From: Pseudolysobacter antarcticus
Lineage (GTDB): Bacteria > Pseudomonadota > Gammaproteobacteria > Xanthomonadales > Rhodanobacteraceae
Length of the DNA stretch: 64,000 nt
Direction: 5' to 3'
NCBI RefSeq assembly: GCF_004168365.1
Contig: NZ_CP035704.1
Span: 3,658,001 to 3,722,000, forward strand
Every line of letters starts with the position of its first letter. Within the stretch, counting starts at the first letter, position 1. Both the position numbers and the translations under genes were made by a program. The notes under the pieces were generated by a model. It was given only the letters and a program-made list of their open reading frames with translations, was not told the origin of the DNA and did not search any database. Positions 7,356 to 18,596 of the stretch are shown in pieces.

Positions 7356-7392
7356 ATAGGTAAAAACTATCGAAAGTATCTTATCAATTAAT
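7356..7392. promoter_or_regulatory. OxyR-type operator in the oxyR-ahpC intergenic region
   Basis: The 15-mer at 7356-7370 fits one full half of the OxyR consensus (ATAG, spacer with T and A at the expected places, CTAT) exactly. A degenerate second half follows after the canonical 7-bp spacer (7378-7392). It lies 125 bp upstream of ahpC and 45 bp upstream of oxyR, suiting simultaneous activation of ahpC and repression of oxyR. Binding is inferred from consensus only. Confidence 0.7.
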
Positions 7393-7494
7393 TGGTATGA
7401 TAGTCGGATATTCTTTACTCTTGCCGCCATAGCCTGTTCGCAGGTCCCATTCTTTCATCGTAAAACTTCCATCAACCCTTCAGGAGCTTCATCC

Positions 7495-8034
7495 ATGTTA
7501 ACCGTCGGCGACACTTTTCCAGAATTCCAGCTGCAGGCCACCGTATCCAACGATTTGAACACCGCGTTTGTCGATCTCAACAACAAATCCTACCCGGGAA
7601 AATGGCTTTGCGTGTTCTTCTATCCGAAGGATTTCACGTTTGTTTGCCCGACCGAGATTACCGCGTTCGGTGCGCTCAACGCGCAGTTCAACGATCGTGA
7701 TTGCCAGATTCTGACCGGCAGTATCGATTCGGAATTCGTCCACCTCGCATGGCGTCGTGATCACAAAGATCTCGGCACGCTGCCGTTCCCGATGCTGGCC
7801 GACATCAAGCGCGAACTGACCTCGGCGCTCGGCATTCTCGACAAGGCAACTGGCGTGGCAAAGCGCGCGACGTTCCTGGTCGATCCCGAAGGCATCATTC
7901 GTTTTGTCGATGTCACCGACATGAGCGTGGGCCGCAATCCGCAGGAAGTGCTGCGCGTACTCGATGCGTTGCAGACCGATGAGCTTTGCCCATGCAACTG
8001 GAAGCAAGGCGAAAGCACGCTGAAAGCAGCATAA
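7495..8034 (+). CDS. ahpC: Alkyl hydroperoxide reductase AhpC (AhpD-dependent type)
   Basis: A 179-aa 2-Cys peroxiredoxin. The peroxidatic Cys51 is in 'FTFVCPTE', and two C-terminal cysteines (165 and 167, 'ELCPCNW') reproduce the three-cysteine arrangement of mycobacterial AhpC (61, 174, 176). It therefore belongs to the AhpD-reduced class, not the AhpF-reduced one. It reduces H2O2, organic peroxides and peroxynitrite in the cytoplasm. Its reductant AhpD is encoded 225 bp downstream, and the divergent oxyR plus operator point to peroxide induction. No ahpF is present. Confidence 0.95.
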   Translation: MLTVGDTFPEFQLQATVSNDLNTAFVDLNNKSYPGKWLCVFFYPKDFTFVCPTEITAFGALNAQFNDRDCQILTGSIDSEFVHLAWRRDHKDLGTLPFPMLADIKRELTSALGILDKATGVAKRATFLVDPEGIIRFVDVTDMSVGRNPQEVLRVLDALQTDELCPCNWKQGESTLKAA

Positions 8035-8039
8035 AACAA

Positions 8040-8077
8040 GAATCTCCGCGCAGGTGTAACCGCTTGCGCGGAGATTC
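8040..8077 (+). terminator. Strong hairpin directly after ahpC
   Basis: A perfect 13-bp inverted repeat (8040-8052 with 8065-8077) begins 6 bp after the ahpC stop; the arms read GAATCTCCGCGCA and its complement. No run of T follows, so it is either a weak terminator or, more likely, a 3'-end stabiliser that favours ahpC over ahpD in a shared transcript. Confidence 0.6.
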
Positions 8078-8135
8078 TCCGGTTTGCGGGAGCGCGCCCA
8101 ACACTCCCTGATTGTTCTCAAGGCGCGCCCCGTGC

Positions 8136-8171
8136 GGGCGGTGATATATCCCCCTGTATCACCGCCCATTT
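8136..8171 (+). terminator. Second hairpin between ahpC and ahpD
   Basis: A perfect 11-bp inverted repeat (GGGCGGTGATA at 8136-8146 with 8157-8167) is followed by ATTTTCTTG. The U-rich tail makes this a plausible intrinsic terminator 100 bp after ahpC and about 90 bp before ahpD, so ahpD may rely on read-through or on its own promoter. Confidence 0.55.
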
Positions 8172-8259
8172 TCTTGTCCACTCGCAGAGGTCTCGTGGCG
8201 CGATCGCGCCGCGTCGGACGTCTGTTGCCGAAGCATCGGTATTATTTATGGAGAACCGT

Positions 8260-8802
8260 ATGTCATTGACCGAACTGAAAGCCTTACTGCCGGATTACGC
8301 CAAGGATCTGCGCCTGAATCTGGATTCGGTACTGAACGAATCCGGCGCGCCGGGCTTGAGCACCAAGCAGATTTTCCTGATCGCCCTCGCTAGCGCGATC
8401 GGCTCGCGTTACGCGCCGCTGACCCAGGCGATCGCCGAAGAAACCGCGAAAGTCGCCGATGCTGCCGAAATCGGTGGTGCCAAGGCTGCGGCCGCGATCA
8501 TGGGCATGACCAATATTTATTATCGTTTTACCCATCTCGTGAGCGAGAAGGATTACGCCACATTACCGGCGCGTCTGCGCATGAACGTGATGGCTAATCC
8601 AGGTGGCGACAAGATCGATTTCGAGCTCTGCTCGATAGCGGTGTCGGCGATCAACGGTTGCGGCATGTGTCTCGATTCGCACGAGAAGGTCTTGCGCAAT
8701 CACGGCCTGACGACGCAGACGATTCAGAGCGCGGTGCGCATCGGCGCGGTGGTACATGCGGCGGCGGTAATTCTCGAACAGAATACGGCGCTGACGATCT
8801 GA
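8260..8802 (+). CDS. ahpD: Alkyl hydroperoxide reductase AhpD
   Basis: A 180-aa all-helical thioredoxin-like reductase. The active-site CxxC is Cys134-Cys137 in 'NGCGMCLDSHE', with Glu122 and His141 in the positions of the proton-relay residues of mycobacterial AhpD (Glu118, His137). In that system AhpD is recharged through lipoylated dihydrolipoyl succinyltransferase and reduces AhpC. ATG 8260 is chosen over ATG 8248 because GGAG at 8250-8253 is then 6 bp upstream. It forms a functional pair with ahpC, although two hairpins separate the genes. Confidence 0.94.
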   Translation: MSLTELKALLPDYAKDLRLNLDSVLNESGAPGLSTKQIFLIALASAIGSRYAPLTQAIAEETAKVADAAEIGGAKAAAAIMGMTNIYYRFTHLVSEKDYATLPARLRMNVMANPGGDKIDFELCSIAVSAINGCGMCLDSHEKVLRNHGLTTQTIQSAVRIGAVVHAAAVILEQNTALTI

Positions 8803-8859
8803 TTCGCGGTTTGCATCGAATCGCTGCCTATGAGGCATGCGACACGAAACCGTTTTGTG

Positions 8860-9801
8860 TCAGTGCATCTCGGGATTTTTCTCGACGGTGGTCGATAGCT
8901 CGCGGATAAACGCGAGCGTATCGGCCAATGTTGGAATGGTCGTGCGGAACTGGCGCGAGAATGCCAGCAGGATACGCGAATGGCCGACATCGGGATAAAT
9001 TTTTAACGTCACCGGTTCGTGTACCGCGAGCAACTTTGCCGCGAGTGATTCGGCATTGCGTGGCTCGACTTCGCTGTCGTTGGCGCCTTGCAGCAGCAAC
9101 ATCGGCGGCTCGTCGCCACTGACAAAATTGACCGGCTGCGAATCGTGGCGACCACGCGGCGTGTTGCCGAAGATCTCCGCTTCGTTCTCGACGTACGGCA
9201 AAAAATCATACGCGCCAGCGAGACCGATTATGCCGGCCAGATCACGCGGGACCATGTCGACCGCTTTCAGGTAACGCGCATCGGTCGCAAGCAACGCGGC
9301 AATATGCCCGCCAGCAGAATGGCCCATCATGAATATTTTTTTTGCGTCGCCGCCAAATTGCGCGGCGTGATCACGCGTCCACTCCACGGCCAGCGCCGCA
9401 TCCTGCATGAACGCGGGAAATTTCACTTTCGGATATTTGCGATAGTCGGGAATCACGACGATCACGCCGTTGCTTGCGAGCGCCTCGCCGACAAAACGGT
9501 ACCAGCGCCGTTTGCCGCCTTCCCAGCTGCCACCGTAAAAAAACACCACGATTGGCGCCTTGTCCGCCATTTTGGGCGCATACACATCGAGCGATAGTGC
9601 GTGATTTTCATCGAACATGATGTCCGGTGTTTCGCTCAGGTCGCGCGCGGCATGCACCGCATCGAGTGTCGAAAAAAATACATCGGCACAACCGGTCATC
9701 ATGCCTGTGGCCGAAAAGACAACGAGCACAATCAGCCAGCGCCAAGGCGACCATCGCGACGGAAGGCGCCGGTTGCCATGCGGGGTGGATGTTTCTACCA
9801 T
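8860..9801 (-). CDS. Alpha/beta-hydrolase, lipoprotein-type esterase
   Basis: A carboxylesterase of the BD-FAE/hormone-sensitive-lipase-like group (313 aa). The oxyanion motif 'FYGGSW' and nucleophile 'GHSAGG' are present, with the catalytic Asp expected near 'GANDSEVEP' and His in 'DVGHSRI'. The N-terminus has a basic segment, a hydrophobic stretch and a lipobox-like 'GMMTGC', suggesting an outer-membrane or periplasmic lipoprotein. ATG 9801 is favoured; the longer start at 9843 would run into the divergently transcribed neighbour that begins at 9831. Substrate unknown. Confidence 0.85.
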   Translation of the reverse strand: MVETSTPHGNRRLPSRWSPWRWLIVLVVFSATGMMTGCADVFFSTLDAVHAARDLSETPDIMFDENHALSLDVYAPKMADKAPIVVFFYGGSWEGGKRRWYRFVGEALASNGVIVVIPDYRKYPKVKFPAFMQDAALAVEWTRDHAAQFGGDAKKIFMMGHSAGGHIAALLATDARYLKAVDMVPRDLAGIIGLAGAYDFLPYVENEAEIFGNTPRGRHDSQPVNFVSGDEPPMLLLQGANDSEVEPRNAESLAAKLLAVHEPVTLKIYPDVGHSRILLAFSRQFRTTIPTLADTLAFIRELSTTVEKNPEMH

Positions 9802-9830
9802 CGGCTGATTGTGCAACAGGAAGTGCGTGA

Positions 9831-10376
9831 ATGAATTCGACACCTTCGCAATTATTTGTAAGCGTGCCCGAGCGCAACACCGGCGATGCCCTGTTGCGCG
9901 GTGCGCAGGCGCATCACGTCTCGTTGAGCATGATGGCCGATACCAAGGCCAATATCATCATCACCGTTTCGTCGATTGTGCTGACCTTGAGCATGGGGCG
10001 ATTGAATCAACCGGAGCTGCGCCTGAGCGTGCTGACGTTGACCGGATTTACCCTGCTGGCATTGCTGCTCGCGATCCTTGCCGTGTTGCCGAAATATCGA
10101 CCGCTCAAGCTCACTCAAACCGAGTTGCCGGGTCATTTCAATCTGCTGTTTTTCGGCCATTTCGCGGAGCTTTCACGCGAACGTTTTCTGGTCGAGATGG
10201 CGCGTACGCTGCAGGCCGACGGCTCGGTGTACGCCGCTATGGCCGGCGATATCTACAGCATGGGCAGTTATCTCGCGCGGCACAAATACCGCTATCTGCG
10301 TTACAGCTATTTGAGTTTTCTTAGTGGATTTCTGCTGGCGTTTGTTGAACAGCTATGGTTGCTGCTGAGATCGTAA
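9831..10376 (+). CDS. Pycsar effector-type (PycTM, DUF5706) two-helix membrane protein
   Basis: A 181-aa protein with the DUF5706 architecture. An amphipathic start ending in 'MADTKANIIITVSSIVLTLS' runs into transmembrane helix 1, a second helix lies at about 68-90, there is a cytoplasmic helical middle, and a last hydrophobic segment sits near 155-178. DUF5706 is the PycTM domain, the membrane-damaging effector of Pycsar anti-phage systems that answers cyclic CMP/UMP. Here it has no fused sensor domain and no nucleotide cyclase nearby; the neighbours are an esterase and a beta-propeller protein. It may be an orphan effector, be served by a distant cyclase, or have another role. Confidence 0.65.
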   Translation: MNSTPSQLFVSVPERNTGDALLRGAQAHHVSLSMMADTKANIIITVSSIVLTLSMGRLNQPELRLSVLTLTGFTLLALLLAILAVLPKYRPLKLTQTELPGHFNLLFFGHFAELSRERFLVEMARTLQADGSVYAAMAGDIYSMGSYLARHKYRYLRYSYLSFLSGFLLAFVEQLWLLLRS

Positions 10377-10490
10377 TGCTTGCAAAGCCAAATAGCGAAG
10401 CGACATCAACCAATACCGCTTACGGCCCTGTCTCGCAAGGCCGCTAGCGAATTGCAGGCACATGAAGGCCTAGGGGAATCTCTCAAATAG

Positions 10491-12002
10491 CTACTCGCCA
10501 GATGTTCTGTCAGTGCTGATCGACAGTTTTTGCCGGCGCCAATTTTGATGGTGGTTTTTTAAGCAGCTTTTCCGCTTCTGCGGGCGAGGCTGCAGGTACC
10601 GGCTTGATATCCCCCCTACCCCGCTCTGTCCCCACGCAAAACGCAAATCGCTTTTGAATACATGCACGGGCTGGAGCTTCAACGCATCCTTGGGCAAACC
10701 ATATTGGTCATACTGGCTTTTCTGGCTGTTGGCGATGAAATATAAATGATCGTCGACAATGGTGCCGTAAGTGGGCACGCTGAAAGCGGCCTGAGCAACA
10801 TCCAGCGGCATGGCGCCGGCAATCTCGCGACCATCGGCAGAGAGCTTCAGGCGCATCACGCGCGCTGGTGACATTCCGTTTGAAATCATCACCAGATTGC
10901 CATCGTAGTAGTACAAACCGTCGATCCCGCCCACCACCAGTTTTTCGCTATTGTGCTTGACTTCGAACCCGCTGGTTTTTGCGAGATCGATACCAAAAAT
11001 TCCCAGCGAATAATCGGCGAAATACAGAATCTTGCCGTCCGACGACAAAGCCATGCCGCGAACACTTTCAAGCTTCGGATTGCGCATGATCAGCTTGAGA
11101 CCGGCGGCGTCGAGCTTGTAGATTTCGTTGTTGACCCCATCGGCGGCGAACAGCTGACCGTCTTTACCGATGGTCAAGGTCGAGAGAATATGTTTGCCTT
11201 CGCCGGGCACCAGATATTTGCCGACAAATTTTCCGCTGGAAAGCTGGAACTTGAACACCCCAGCTTTGCCGGCATCTTCCGCTTTGTAATTCTTGAATTG
11301 CAGTACGCTGGAGCTTGCGACATACAAAACGTCGTGCGCGCTATCGATGGCGAGATCGTAAACGCCCCACAGGCCATTGCTCACATCGGGTTTGATGAAG
11401 GATGAAAGTTTTCCATCCATCGTGGCCAGTGAAATCGAGCCGTCGCGCATGCTGCCAGCAAGAAACTGCTTACGCTTGGGATCATAGGCCAGGCTTTCAA
11501 TGAGGGTATCCTTGCCGTCCAAATCGAAAGCCGGCTTGCCCTCGCCAAACGGCACCAAGTTGGCCTTGAGGTTTGCGTTGATGTAGTCCCAAACCTTGGT
11601 GCCGTGGATCTTGTCGAAGCGCTTGTCATCGCTGAGGTCGTAGCCGAAACCCTGCGCCTGCATGCGCACGAGCAAGTCGTAGGCGCCGGATTTATTGTCG
11701 ACCTGGGCGTAGGCGATGGCGAGCTGCAGCTTCAGCGCGCCGCTGTTGGGTGTCAGTTCCACCAGCCGTTGCATTGTCCAGATGAACCGCTGGTAGTCGC
11801 CATGACCGTTGTAAAATTGCGCCAGCTTGTTGAGTGCGAGCGGAACATCGGCGTGCTTGATTTGTTCTTCGGTGAGCGTCGATGGATCGGAGCCATCGGC
11901 CGCGACCGCAGGGTTCGCTGCAGCAGGTTTGTCCTGCGCGTGCGCCGGATTCAGCGCGAACGCCAGCAACAGTGCCGCGAATAAAGTAGGTAGTGCTTTC
12001 AT
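10491..12002 (-). CDS. Exported beta-propeller (SMP-30/NHL-like) protein with a frameshifted tail
   Basis: A secreted 503-aa protein. Signal peptide 'MKALPTLFAALLLAFALNPAHA' is followed by a helical TPR-like region (about 40-140) and a six-bladed-propeller-like domain with repeats of the type 'DGQLFAADGVNNEIYKLD' and 'SDGKILYFADYSLGIFGIDL'. ATG 12002 is preferred because the signal peptide begins there. The last 45 residues are low-complexity and basic ('RPQKRKSCLKNHHQNWRRQ'). One extra G in the six-G run at 10610-10615 would instead give a Pro/Ala/Lys-rich tail ending at 10510. This looks like a one-base deletion, or a sequencing error. Molecular function unknown. Confidence 0.7.
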   Translation of the reverse strand: MKALPTLFAALLLAFALNPAHAQDKPAAANPAVAADGSDPSTLTEEQIKHADVPLALNKLAQFYNGHGDYQRFIWTMQRLVELTPNSGALKLQLAIAYAQVDNKSGAYDLLVRMQAQGFGYDLSDDKRFDKIHGTKVWDYINANLKANLVPFGEGKPAFDLDGKDTLIESLAYDPKRKQFLAGSMRDGSISLATMDGKLSSFIKPDVSNGLWGVYDLAIDSAHDVLYVASSSVLQFKNYKAEDAGKAGVFKFQLSSGKFVGKYLVPGEGKHILSTLTIGKDGQLFAADGVNNEIYKLDAAGLKLIMRNPKLESVRGMALSSDGKILYFADYSLGIFGIDLAKTSGFEVKHNSEKLVVGGIDGLYYYDGNLVMISNGMSPARVMRLKLSADGREIAGAMPLDVAQAAFSVPTYGTIVDDHLYFIANSQKSQYDQYGLPKDALKLQPVHVFKSDLRFAWGQSGVGGISSRYLQPRPQKRKSCLKNHHQNWRRQKLSISTDRTSGE

Positions 12003-12100
12003 CGGAAAACCTTGATCATGGAAGTAGACCGCGTTACGACCACGCGGCAAGATAGAAGTTTCGCCACCGGACTGGCTGGTGGCCTCGGGAATCGCGCACA

Positions 12101-12652
12101 ATGACCGAAACAGAAACGCTTTTCAACGGAAAATATCTGCGCCTCAAGCGAAAAGGCACGTGGGAATACGTCGAACGCACCAATCCCGGCGGAGCAGTCA
12201 TCATTATCGCATTGACGCCGCAAGATAAGTTGTTGTTTGTCGAGCAGTTCCGCATGGCGATTGGCTGCAAGACGATCGAAATGCCCGCCGGTCTGGTCGG
12301 TGACATCGCCGATCAGCAAAACGAAAACCTGCTTGAAGCGGCCCGCCGCGAGTTGCTCGAAGAAACCGGATACGCGGCTGAACGCTTTGAATACCTCATG
12401 GCCGGGCCATCGTCATCGGGCATGAGTACCGAGGTGATCGCGTTCGTGCGCGCCTACGATCTCACGCGAGTGCATGCGGGTGGCGGCGACGAAACCGAAA
12501 ATATCGTCGTGCATGAAGTGCCGCGTAATGATGCGCCGCACTGGTTGTGGCAGAAGATGCGGCAAGGTTATTCGATCGATCCGAAACTGTACGCCGGCTT
12601 GTATTTTCTCGATCACGGCGCGGCTCTGCTGGCCAACGCCGCGACGTCTTGA
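12101..12652 (+). CDS. Nudix hydrolase (ADP-ribose pyrophosphatase-like)
   Basis: A 183-aa Nudix protein. The Nudix box runs from 'MPAGLVGD' to 'AARRELLEETGY' at about residues 65-93, with the metal-binding REXXEE glutamates intact and a slightly long insertion between the Gly and the helix. 'VEQFRMAIG' before the box and 'SSSGMSTEVIAFVRAYDL' after it resemble ADP-ribose pyrophosphatases (NudF). It should hydrolyse a nucleoside diphosphate linked to a sugar or similar moiety. It is divergent from the propeller gene and convergent with the next hydrolase; no operon context refines the substrate. Confidence 0.9.
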   Translation: MTETETLFNGKYLRLKRKGTWEYVERTNPGGAVIIIALTPQDKLLFVEQFRMAIGCKTIEMPAGLVGDIADQQNENLLEAARRELLEETGYAAERFEYLMAGPSSSGMSTEVIAFVRAYDLTRVHAGGGDETENIVVHEVPRNDAPHWLWQKMRQGYSIDPKLYAGLYFLDHGAALLANAATS

Positions 12653-12679
12653 ATCACGCTGCGTGAATGCTCGCCGCGC

Positions 12680-13540
12680 TTAGATTTGCAGCGCGATGAT
12701 TTCCGCGAGCGCATCGGTGCTGCCGAAGCGGCCTTTGTCGTCGCGGCTCACGCGCGCCATCGCGCACTCGGTATCGTGGGTGAAAAACAGGCGTACATTG
12801 CGTTGCAGTTTGTCGTCGAGAAAAATGTGCTTCTCATCGATCAGCAACTCGGCATTACGGTCGTAACCCATCGTGATCGGCAGATGCACCCAGGCGCGGC
12901 CCGGAATCAGATCGGCGCAAAAAACCACGCCGTGTTCGGCGACGATTTCCGCGAGCATCAGGCCCGGCGTGTGACCATGGCTGAAACTGAAGTGCACCGA
13001 TTCGCCCAAGGTTTTGCAAAACGGACCGTCGACCAATTCGAGCCGCCCGGACTGCTGCAGTAGCGGCTGCAATTCCGCGATGAACGAAGCGCGATCGCGC
13101 GCATGCGGATGCGTCGCACGCTGCCAGCATTCCGCACCGACGATATAGCGCGCGTTCGGAAACAGCAGTGATGCGGGTATGTCTTTTTGCCATGCGCTGA
13201 GCAAACCGCCGGCATGATCGAAGTGCAGATGCGACAGCACCACGGCGTCGATATCTTCATGAGAAAAGCCGGCGTGCGCGAGCGAATCCAGCAGCACGTG
13301 GTTTTCTTCGAGCACGCCAAAACGCTCGCGCAACTTCGGTTCAAAAAATGCGCCGATACCGGTTTCGAACAATACGTTCTTGCCGTTCAGGCCTTCGACC
13401 AGCAAACAACGACACGCCAGTGGAATGCGATTTTCGTCATCCGGCCGGATCCATTTCGACCACATTGCTTTCGGCACATTGCCGAACATCGCACCGCCAT
13501 CCAAACGTTGCGAATTGCCGAGCAGTGACCACAGCCGCAT
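12680..13540 (-). CDS. Metallo-beta-lactamase-fold hydrolase
   Basis: A 286-aa MBL-fold enzyme. The zinc motif HxHxDH appears as '[10 protein letters not shown]' (about residues 100-109), further ligands are the His in 'SHGHTPG' and the Asp in 'VFCADLIP', and the last His is in 'FFTHDTE'. The spacing resembles N-acyl-homoserine lactonases and related lactonases/phosphodiesterases. There is no signal peptide, so it is cytoplasmic. It lies 15 bp downstream of the gamma-glutamyltransferase gene in the same direction and may be co-transcribed with it. Substrate cannot be assigned. Confidence 0.88.
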   Translation of the reverse strand: MRLWSLLGNSQRLDGGAMFGNVPKAMWSKWIRPDDENRIPLACRCLLVEGLNGKNVLFETGIGAFFEPKLRERFGVLEENHVLLDSLAHAGFSHEDIDAVVLSHLHFDHAGGLLSAWQKDIPASLLFPNARYIVGAECWQRATHPHARDRASFIAELQPLLQQSGRLELVDGPFCKTLGESVHFSFSHGHTPGLMLAEIVAEHGVVFCADLIPGRAWVHLPITMGYDRNAELLIDEKHIFLDDKLQRNVRLFFTHDTECAMARVSRDDKGRFGSTDALAEIIALQI

Positions 13541-13555
13541 GAGTTTTCCTTAGGC

Positions 13556-15654
<2,099 letters not shown>

Positions 15655-16179
15655 TTATTTCATTTCGACGCTGCGGAAATCCACGCCGGTCGGATCGACC
15701 ACGGCCTTGACTCGCGCGCTATCGTCGGCGGTGCCGATAAACAGGAAACGCACGTTCTTCATTGAGCCGGCTTTTGCGCTCTGGAACGCTGCGAGCACGA
15801 GATCGGAAGTCGCCTTCGAATCCGGGCCGCCGAACGCCATCATGTTGCCCGGCAATACGCCACGCGCGACGACGTTCTTGACGTTATCGAGCTGGTTGTC
15901 GCGCGCACTTTTGACGTCGGCATCGTCGCCGCTTGGCACAAAATACATGTACGGCGAACGTGTCTGCACGCCATCCATATTGTGGATGACGACGTCTTTC
16001 AGATAGGCCTTCCACGCATCGACATTTTTCGCATCGGTCGGCATCGCGACGGGTGCGGTCGGCTGGGCGGCGGCTTTGGCGGCGGCGGCTTTCTTCGCGG
16101 CATCTTCATCACCGTTGCAAGCGCTGACGCTCAGCGCGGTGCACAAGGTCAGAATCAGGATTCGGATGGAATGTTTCAT
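15655..16179 (-). CDS. Hypothetical lipoprotein
   Basis: A 174-aa protein with a lipoprotein signal ('LILTLCTALSVSAC', lipidation at Cys21) followed by an Ala/Lys-rich linker of about 20 residues and a compact C-terminal domain. That domain contains 'TRSPYMYFVPSGDD' and 'VRFLFIGTADDSARVKAVVDP'. I do not recognise the family. The position after the lipid anchor is Asn, with Gly-Asp-Glu following, so sorting to the outer membrane is more likely than inner-membrane retention. It is followed by a strong terminator, so it is probably monocistronic or the last gene after coaD. Confidence 0.7.
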   Translation of the reverse strand: MKHSIRILILTLCTALSVSACNGDEDAAKKAAAAKAAAQPTAPVAMPTDAKNVDAWKAYLKDVVIHNMDGVQTRSPYMYFVPSGDDADVKSARDNQLDNVKNVVARGVLPGNMMAFGGPDSKATSDLVLAAFQSAKAGSMKNVRFLFIGTADDSARVKAVVDPTGVDFRSVEMK

Positions 16180-16222
16180 GGGGATCCTCTGTAAGTTTGC
16201 GTTGTAGGAAAACTCTGCACTG

Positions 16223-16768
<546 letters not shown>

Positions 16769-16800
16769 TTACCGGAAGCTGGCAGGTCGCAATAGTGCGA

Positions 16801-17370
16801 TCACGAATCGCCATTGCGGTAAAGCGCAAAACCCACGTCGCCAGCGCGTGCCTCGCGATGCAGCAGCCAATGCTCGGGCAGGCTCGGCCGGGCTTCGCTC
16901 GGCGCCTCGATATAAATCCATGCGCCGGGCTTGAGCCAGCCGCGCATATCCAGCGCCTGCGCGGTGCTGGTCCACAGATCGCCGGCAAATGGCGGATCGA
17001 GAAAAACGATATCGCAAGCGTGTCCGGTGTTGTGCAGGAAGGCCAACGCGTCAGTGGCATGCACCGTGGCATCGGTTACGCGCAGCCGCGTGAGATCGCT
17101 GCGCAACGCGGCGACCAGGCGTGCATCGCGTTCAACAAAATCCACAACGCCGGCGCCGCGTGACCATGCCTCGATACCAAGCGCCCCGGTGCCAGCGAAC
17201 AGGTCCAGGCAGCGTGCGCCATCGATCACTGGCGCCAACCAGTTGAACAGGGTTTCGCGCACGCGATCCGGCGTTGGCCGCAGGCCGGGCGCGTTCGGCA
17301 CATCGATGCGCGAGCCGCGTAACGTGCCGCCGATGATGCGCAATTTTCCTGATGCTGCGGGTGTGCGCAT
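16801..17370 (-). CDS. rsmD: 16S rRNA (guanine(966)-N2)-methyltransferase
   Basis: A 189-aa SAM-dependent methyltransferase. It starts with the RNA-binding 'LRIIGGTLRGSRI', then 'RPTPDRVRETLFNWL', then SAM motif I 'CLDLFAGTGALGIEA'. The catalytic motif IV is 'VFLDPPF' (DPPF, usual for N2-guanine methylation). It modifies G966 of 16S rRNA in the small subunit. It is divergent from ftsY, the standard rsmD/ftsY arrangement of proteobacteria, with about 68 bp between start codons holding both promoters. Confidence 0.95.
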   Translation of the reverse strand: MRTPAASGKLRIIGGTLRGSRIDVPNAPGLRPTPDRVRETLFNWLAPVIDGARCLDLFAGTGALGIEAWSRGAGVVDFVERDARLVAALRSDLTRLRVTDATVHATDALAFLHNTGHACDIVFLDPPFAGDLWTSTAQALDMRGWLKPGAWIYIEAPSEARPSLPEHWLLHREARAGDVGFALYRNGDS

Positions 17371-17438
17371 GGAGCCATCCGTGTGTGATAAATGCGGGGT
17401 GATAGAATGCGCCGCATTCTCAACGATTTGTCATCTCG

Positions 17439-18575
17439 ATGTTCAAGTTCTGGAAAAAAGATCGCGCGCCGGAAAAAACGCCTGCCGCGGATGTGGCGTC
17501 GGATACGCCAGAAAACGCTGTGCAAACTCTACCGACTGGGCCGGTTCAGGCGCCTTCGACAGATGTTCCGCCTGACCCTGCGGAAGCAAGTGTCGCGCTT
17601 GTCGCCGATTCCGTCGCGCTTGAAAAAGTCGACGAATCCGAAACCGATAATTCGGGTAAACCCAATTGGCGCGAACGCTTGTCCGGCAGCGCCTTGTCGC
17701 GCAGTCTCGGTTCGTTGTTCGCGCGCAAACCCAAGCTTGACGAGGCCCTGCTCGACGATCTCGAAACCGCCTTGCTTACCGCCGATGTCGGTGTGAGCGC
17801 GACCGAACTGCTGCTCGAAAATCTGCGTCAGCGCATGCGCAAACGCGAGTTTGCCGACGCCGATGGATTGCTCGCGGCATTGCGCGAAGCGTTGCTCACC
17901 ATGCTCGCGCCAATCGCGGTGCCGCTGCGCATTCCGACCGAAATCAAACCGTTCGTGGTGCTCGTCGTTGGCGTCAACGGCGTCGGCAAAACCACGACGA
18001 TCGGCAAACTCGCGCGTCGCCATCAACAGGAAGGCCGCCACGTTTTGCTCGCCGCTGGCGATACCTTTCGCGCCGCCGCGGTGGAGCAGCTCAAGGCGTG
18101 GGGCATGCGCAATCAGATCGCGGTTATTTCGCAGGGTAGCGGCGCCGATTCTGCGTCGGTAATTTTCGATGCATTGCAGGCAGCGACCTCGCGCAATGTC
18201 GATCTGCTGATCGCCGACACCGCCGGACGCCTGCATACGCAATCCGGCCTCATGGACGAGCTCAGCAAGATCAAGCGTGTGCTGGCCAAACTCGATCCCG
18301 CAGCGCCGCATGAAGTGCTGCTCGTGATCGACGGCACGACCGGCCAGAATGCGGTCAATCAGGTGCGCCAGTTCAGCCTTGCTGCGGGCGTCACCGGGCT
18401 GGTCGTGACCAAGCTCGATGGCACCGCCAAAGGCGGCGTGGTGTTTGCGCTCGCCACCGAATTCGGATTGCCGATTCGTTACGTCGGCCTAGGCGAAGGA
18501 CTGGATGATTTGCGCGAGTTCGATCCTGCCGCATTCGTCGCGGGATTGCTGCCGGCTAATCTTGGCGTCGAATAA
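17439..18575 (+). CDS. ftsY: Signal recognition particle receptor FtsY
   Basis: A 378-aa SRP receptor GTPase. A short acidic/polar A-domain (about 1-70) is followed by the four-helix N domain ('LDEALLDDLETALLTADVG') and the G domain. G-domain motifs are P-loop 'GVNGVGKTTTIGKLA', 'AAGDTFRAAA', 'DTAGRLHTQSGLM' and 'TKLDGTAKGG'. It docks SRP-ribosome complexes at the inner membrane for co-translational insertion. The A-domain is much shorter than in E. coli, as in many other bacteria. mutY follows 21 bp downstream, so the two may share a transcript. Confidence 0.97.
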   Translation: MFKFWKKDRAPEKTPAADVASDTPENAVQTLPTGPVQAPSTDVPPDPAEASVALVADSVALEKVDESETDNSGKPNWRERLSGSALSRSLGSLFARKPKLDEALLDDLETALLTADVGVSATELLLENLRQRMRKREFADADGLLAALREALLTMLAPIAVPLRIPTEIKPFVVLVVGVNGVGKTTTIGKLARRHQQEGRHVLLAAGDTFRAAAVEQLKAWGMRNQIAVISQGSGADSASVIFDALQAATSRNVDLLIADTAGRLHTQSGLMDELSKIKRVLAKLDPAAPHEVLLVIDGTTGQNAVNQVRQFSLAAGVTGLVVTKLDGTAKGGVVFALATEFGLPIRYVGLGEGLDDLREFDPAAFVAGLLPANLGVE

Positions 18576-18596
18576 AACGCTGCCGTCGCGCACGTC

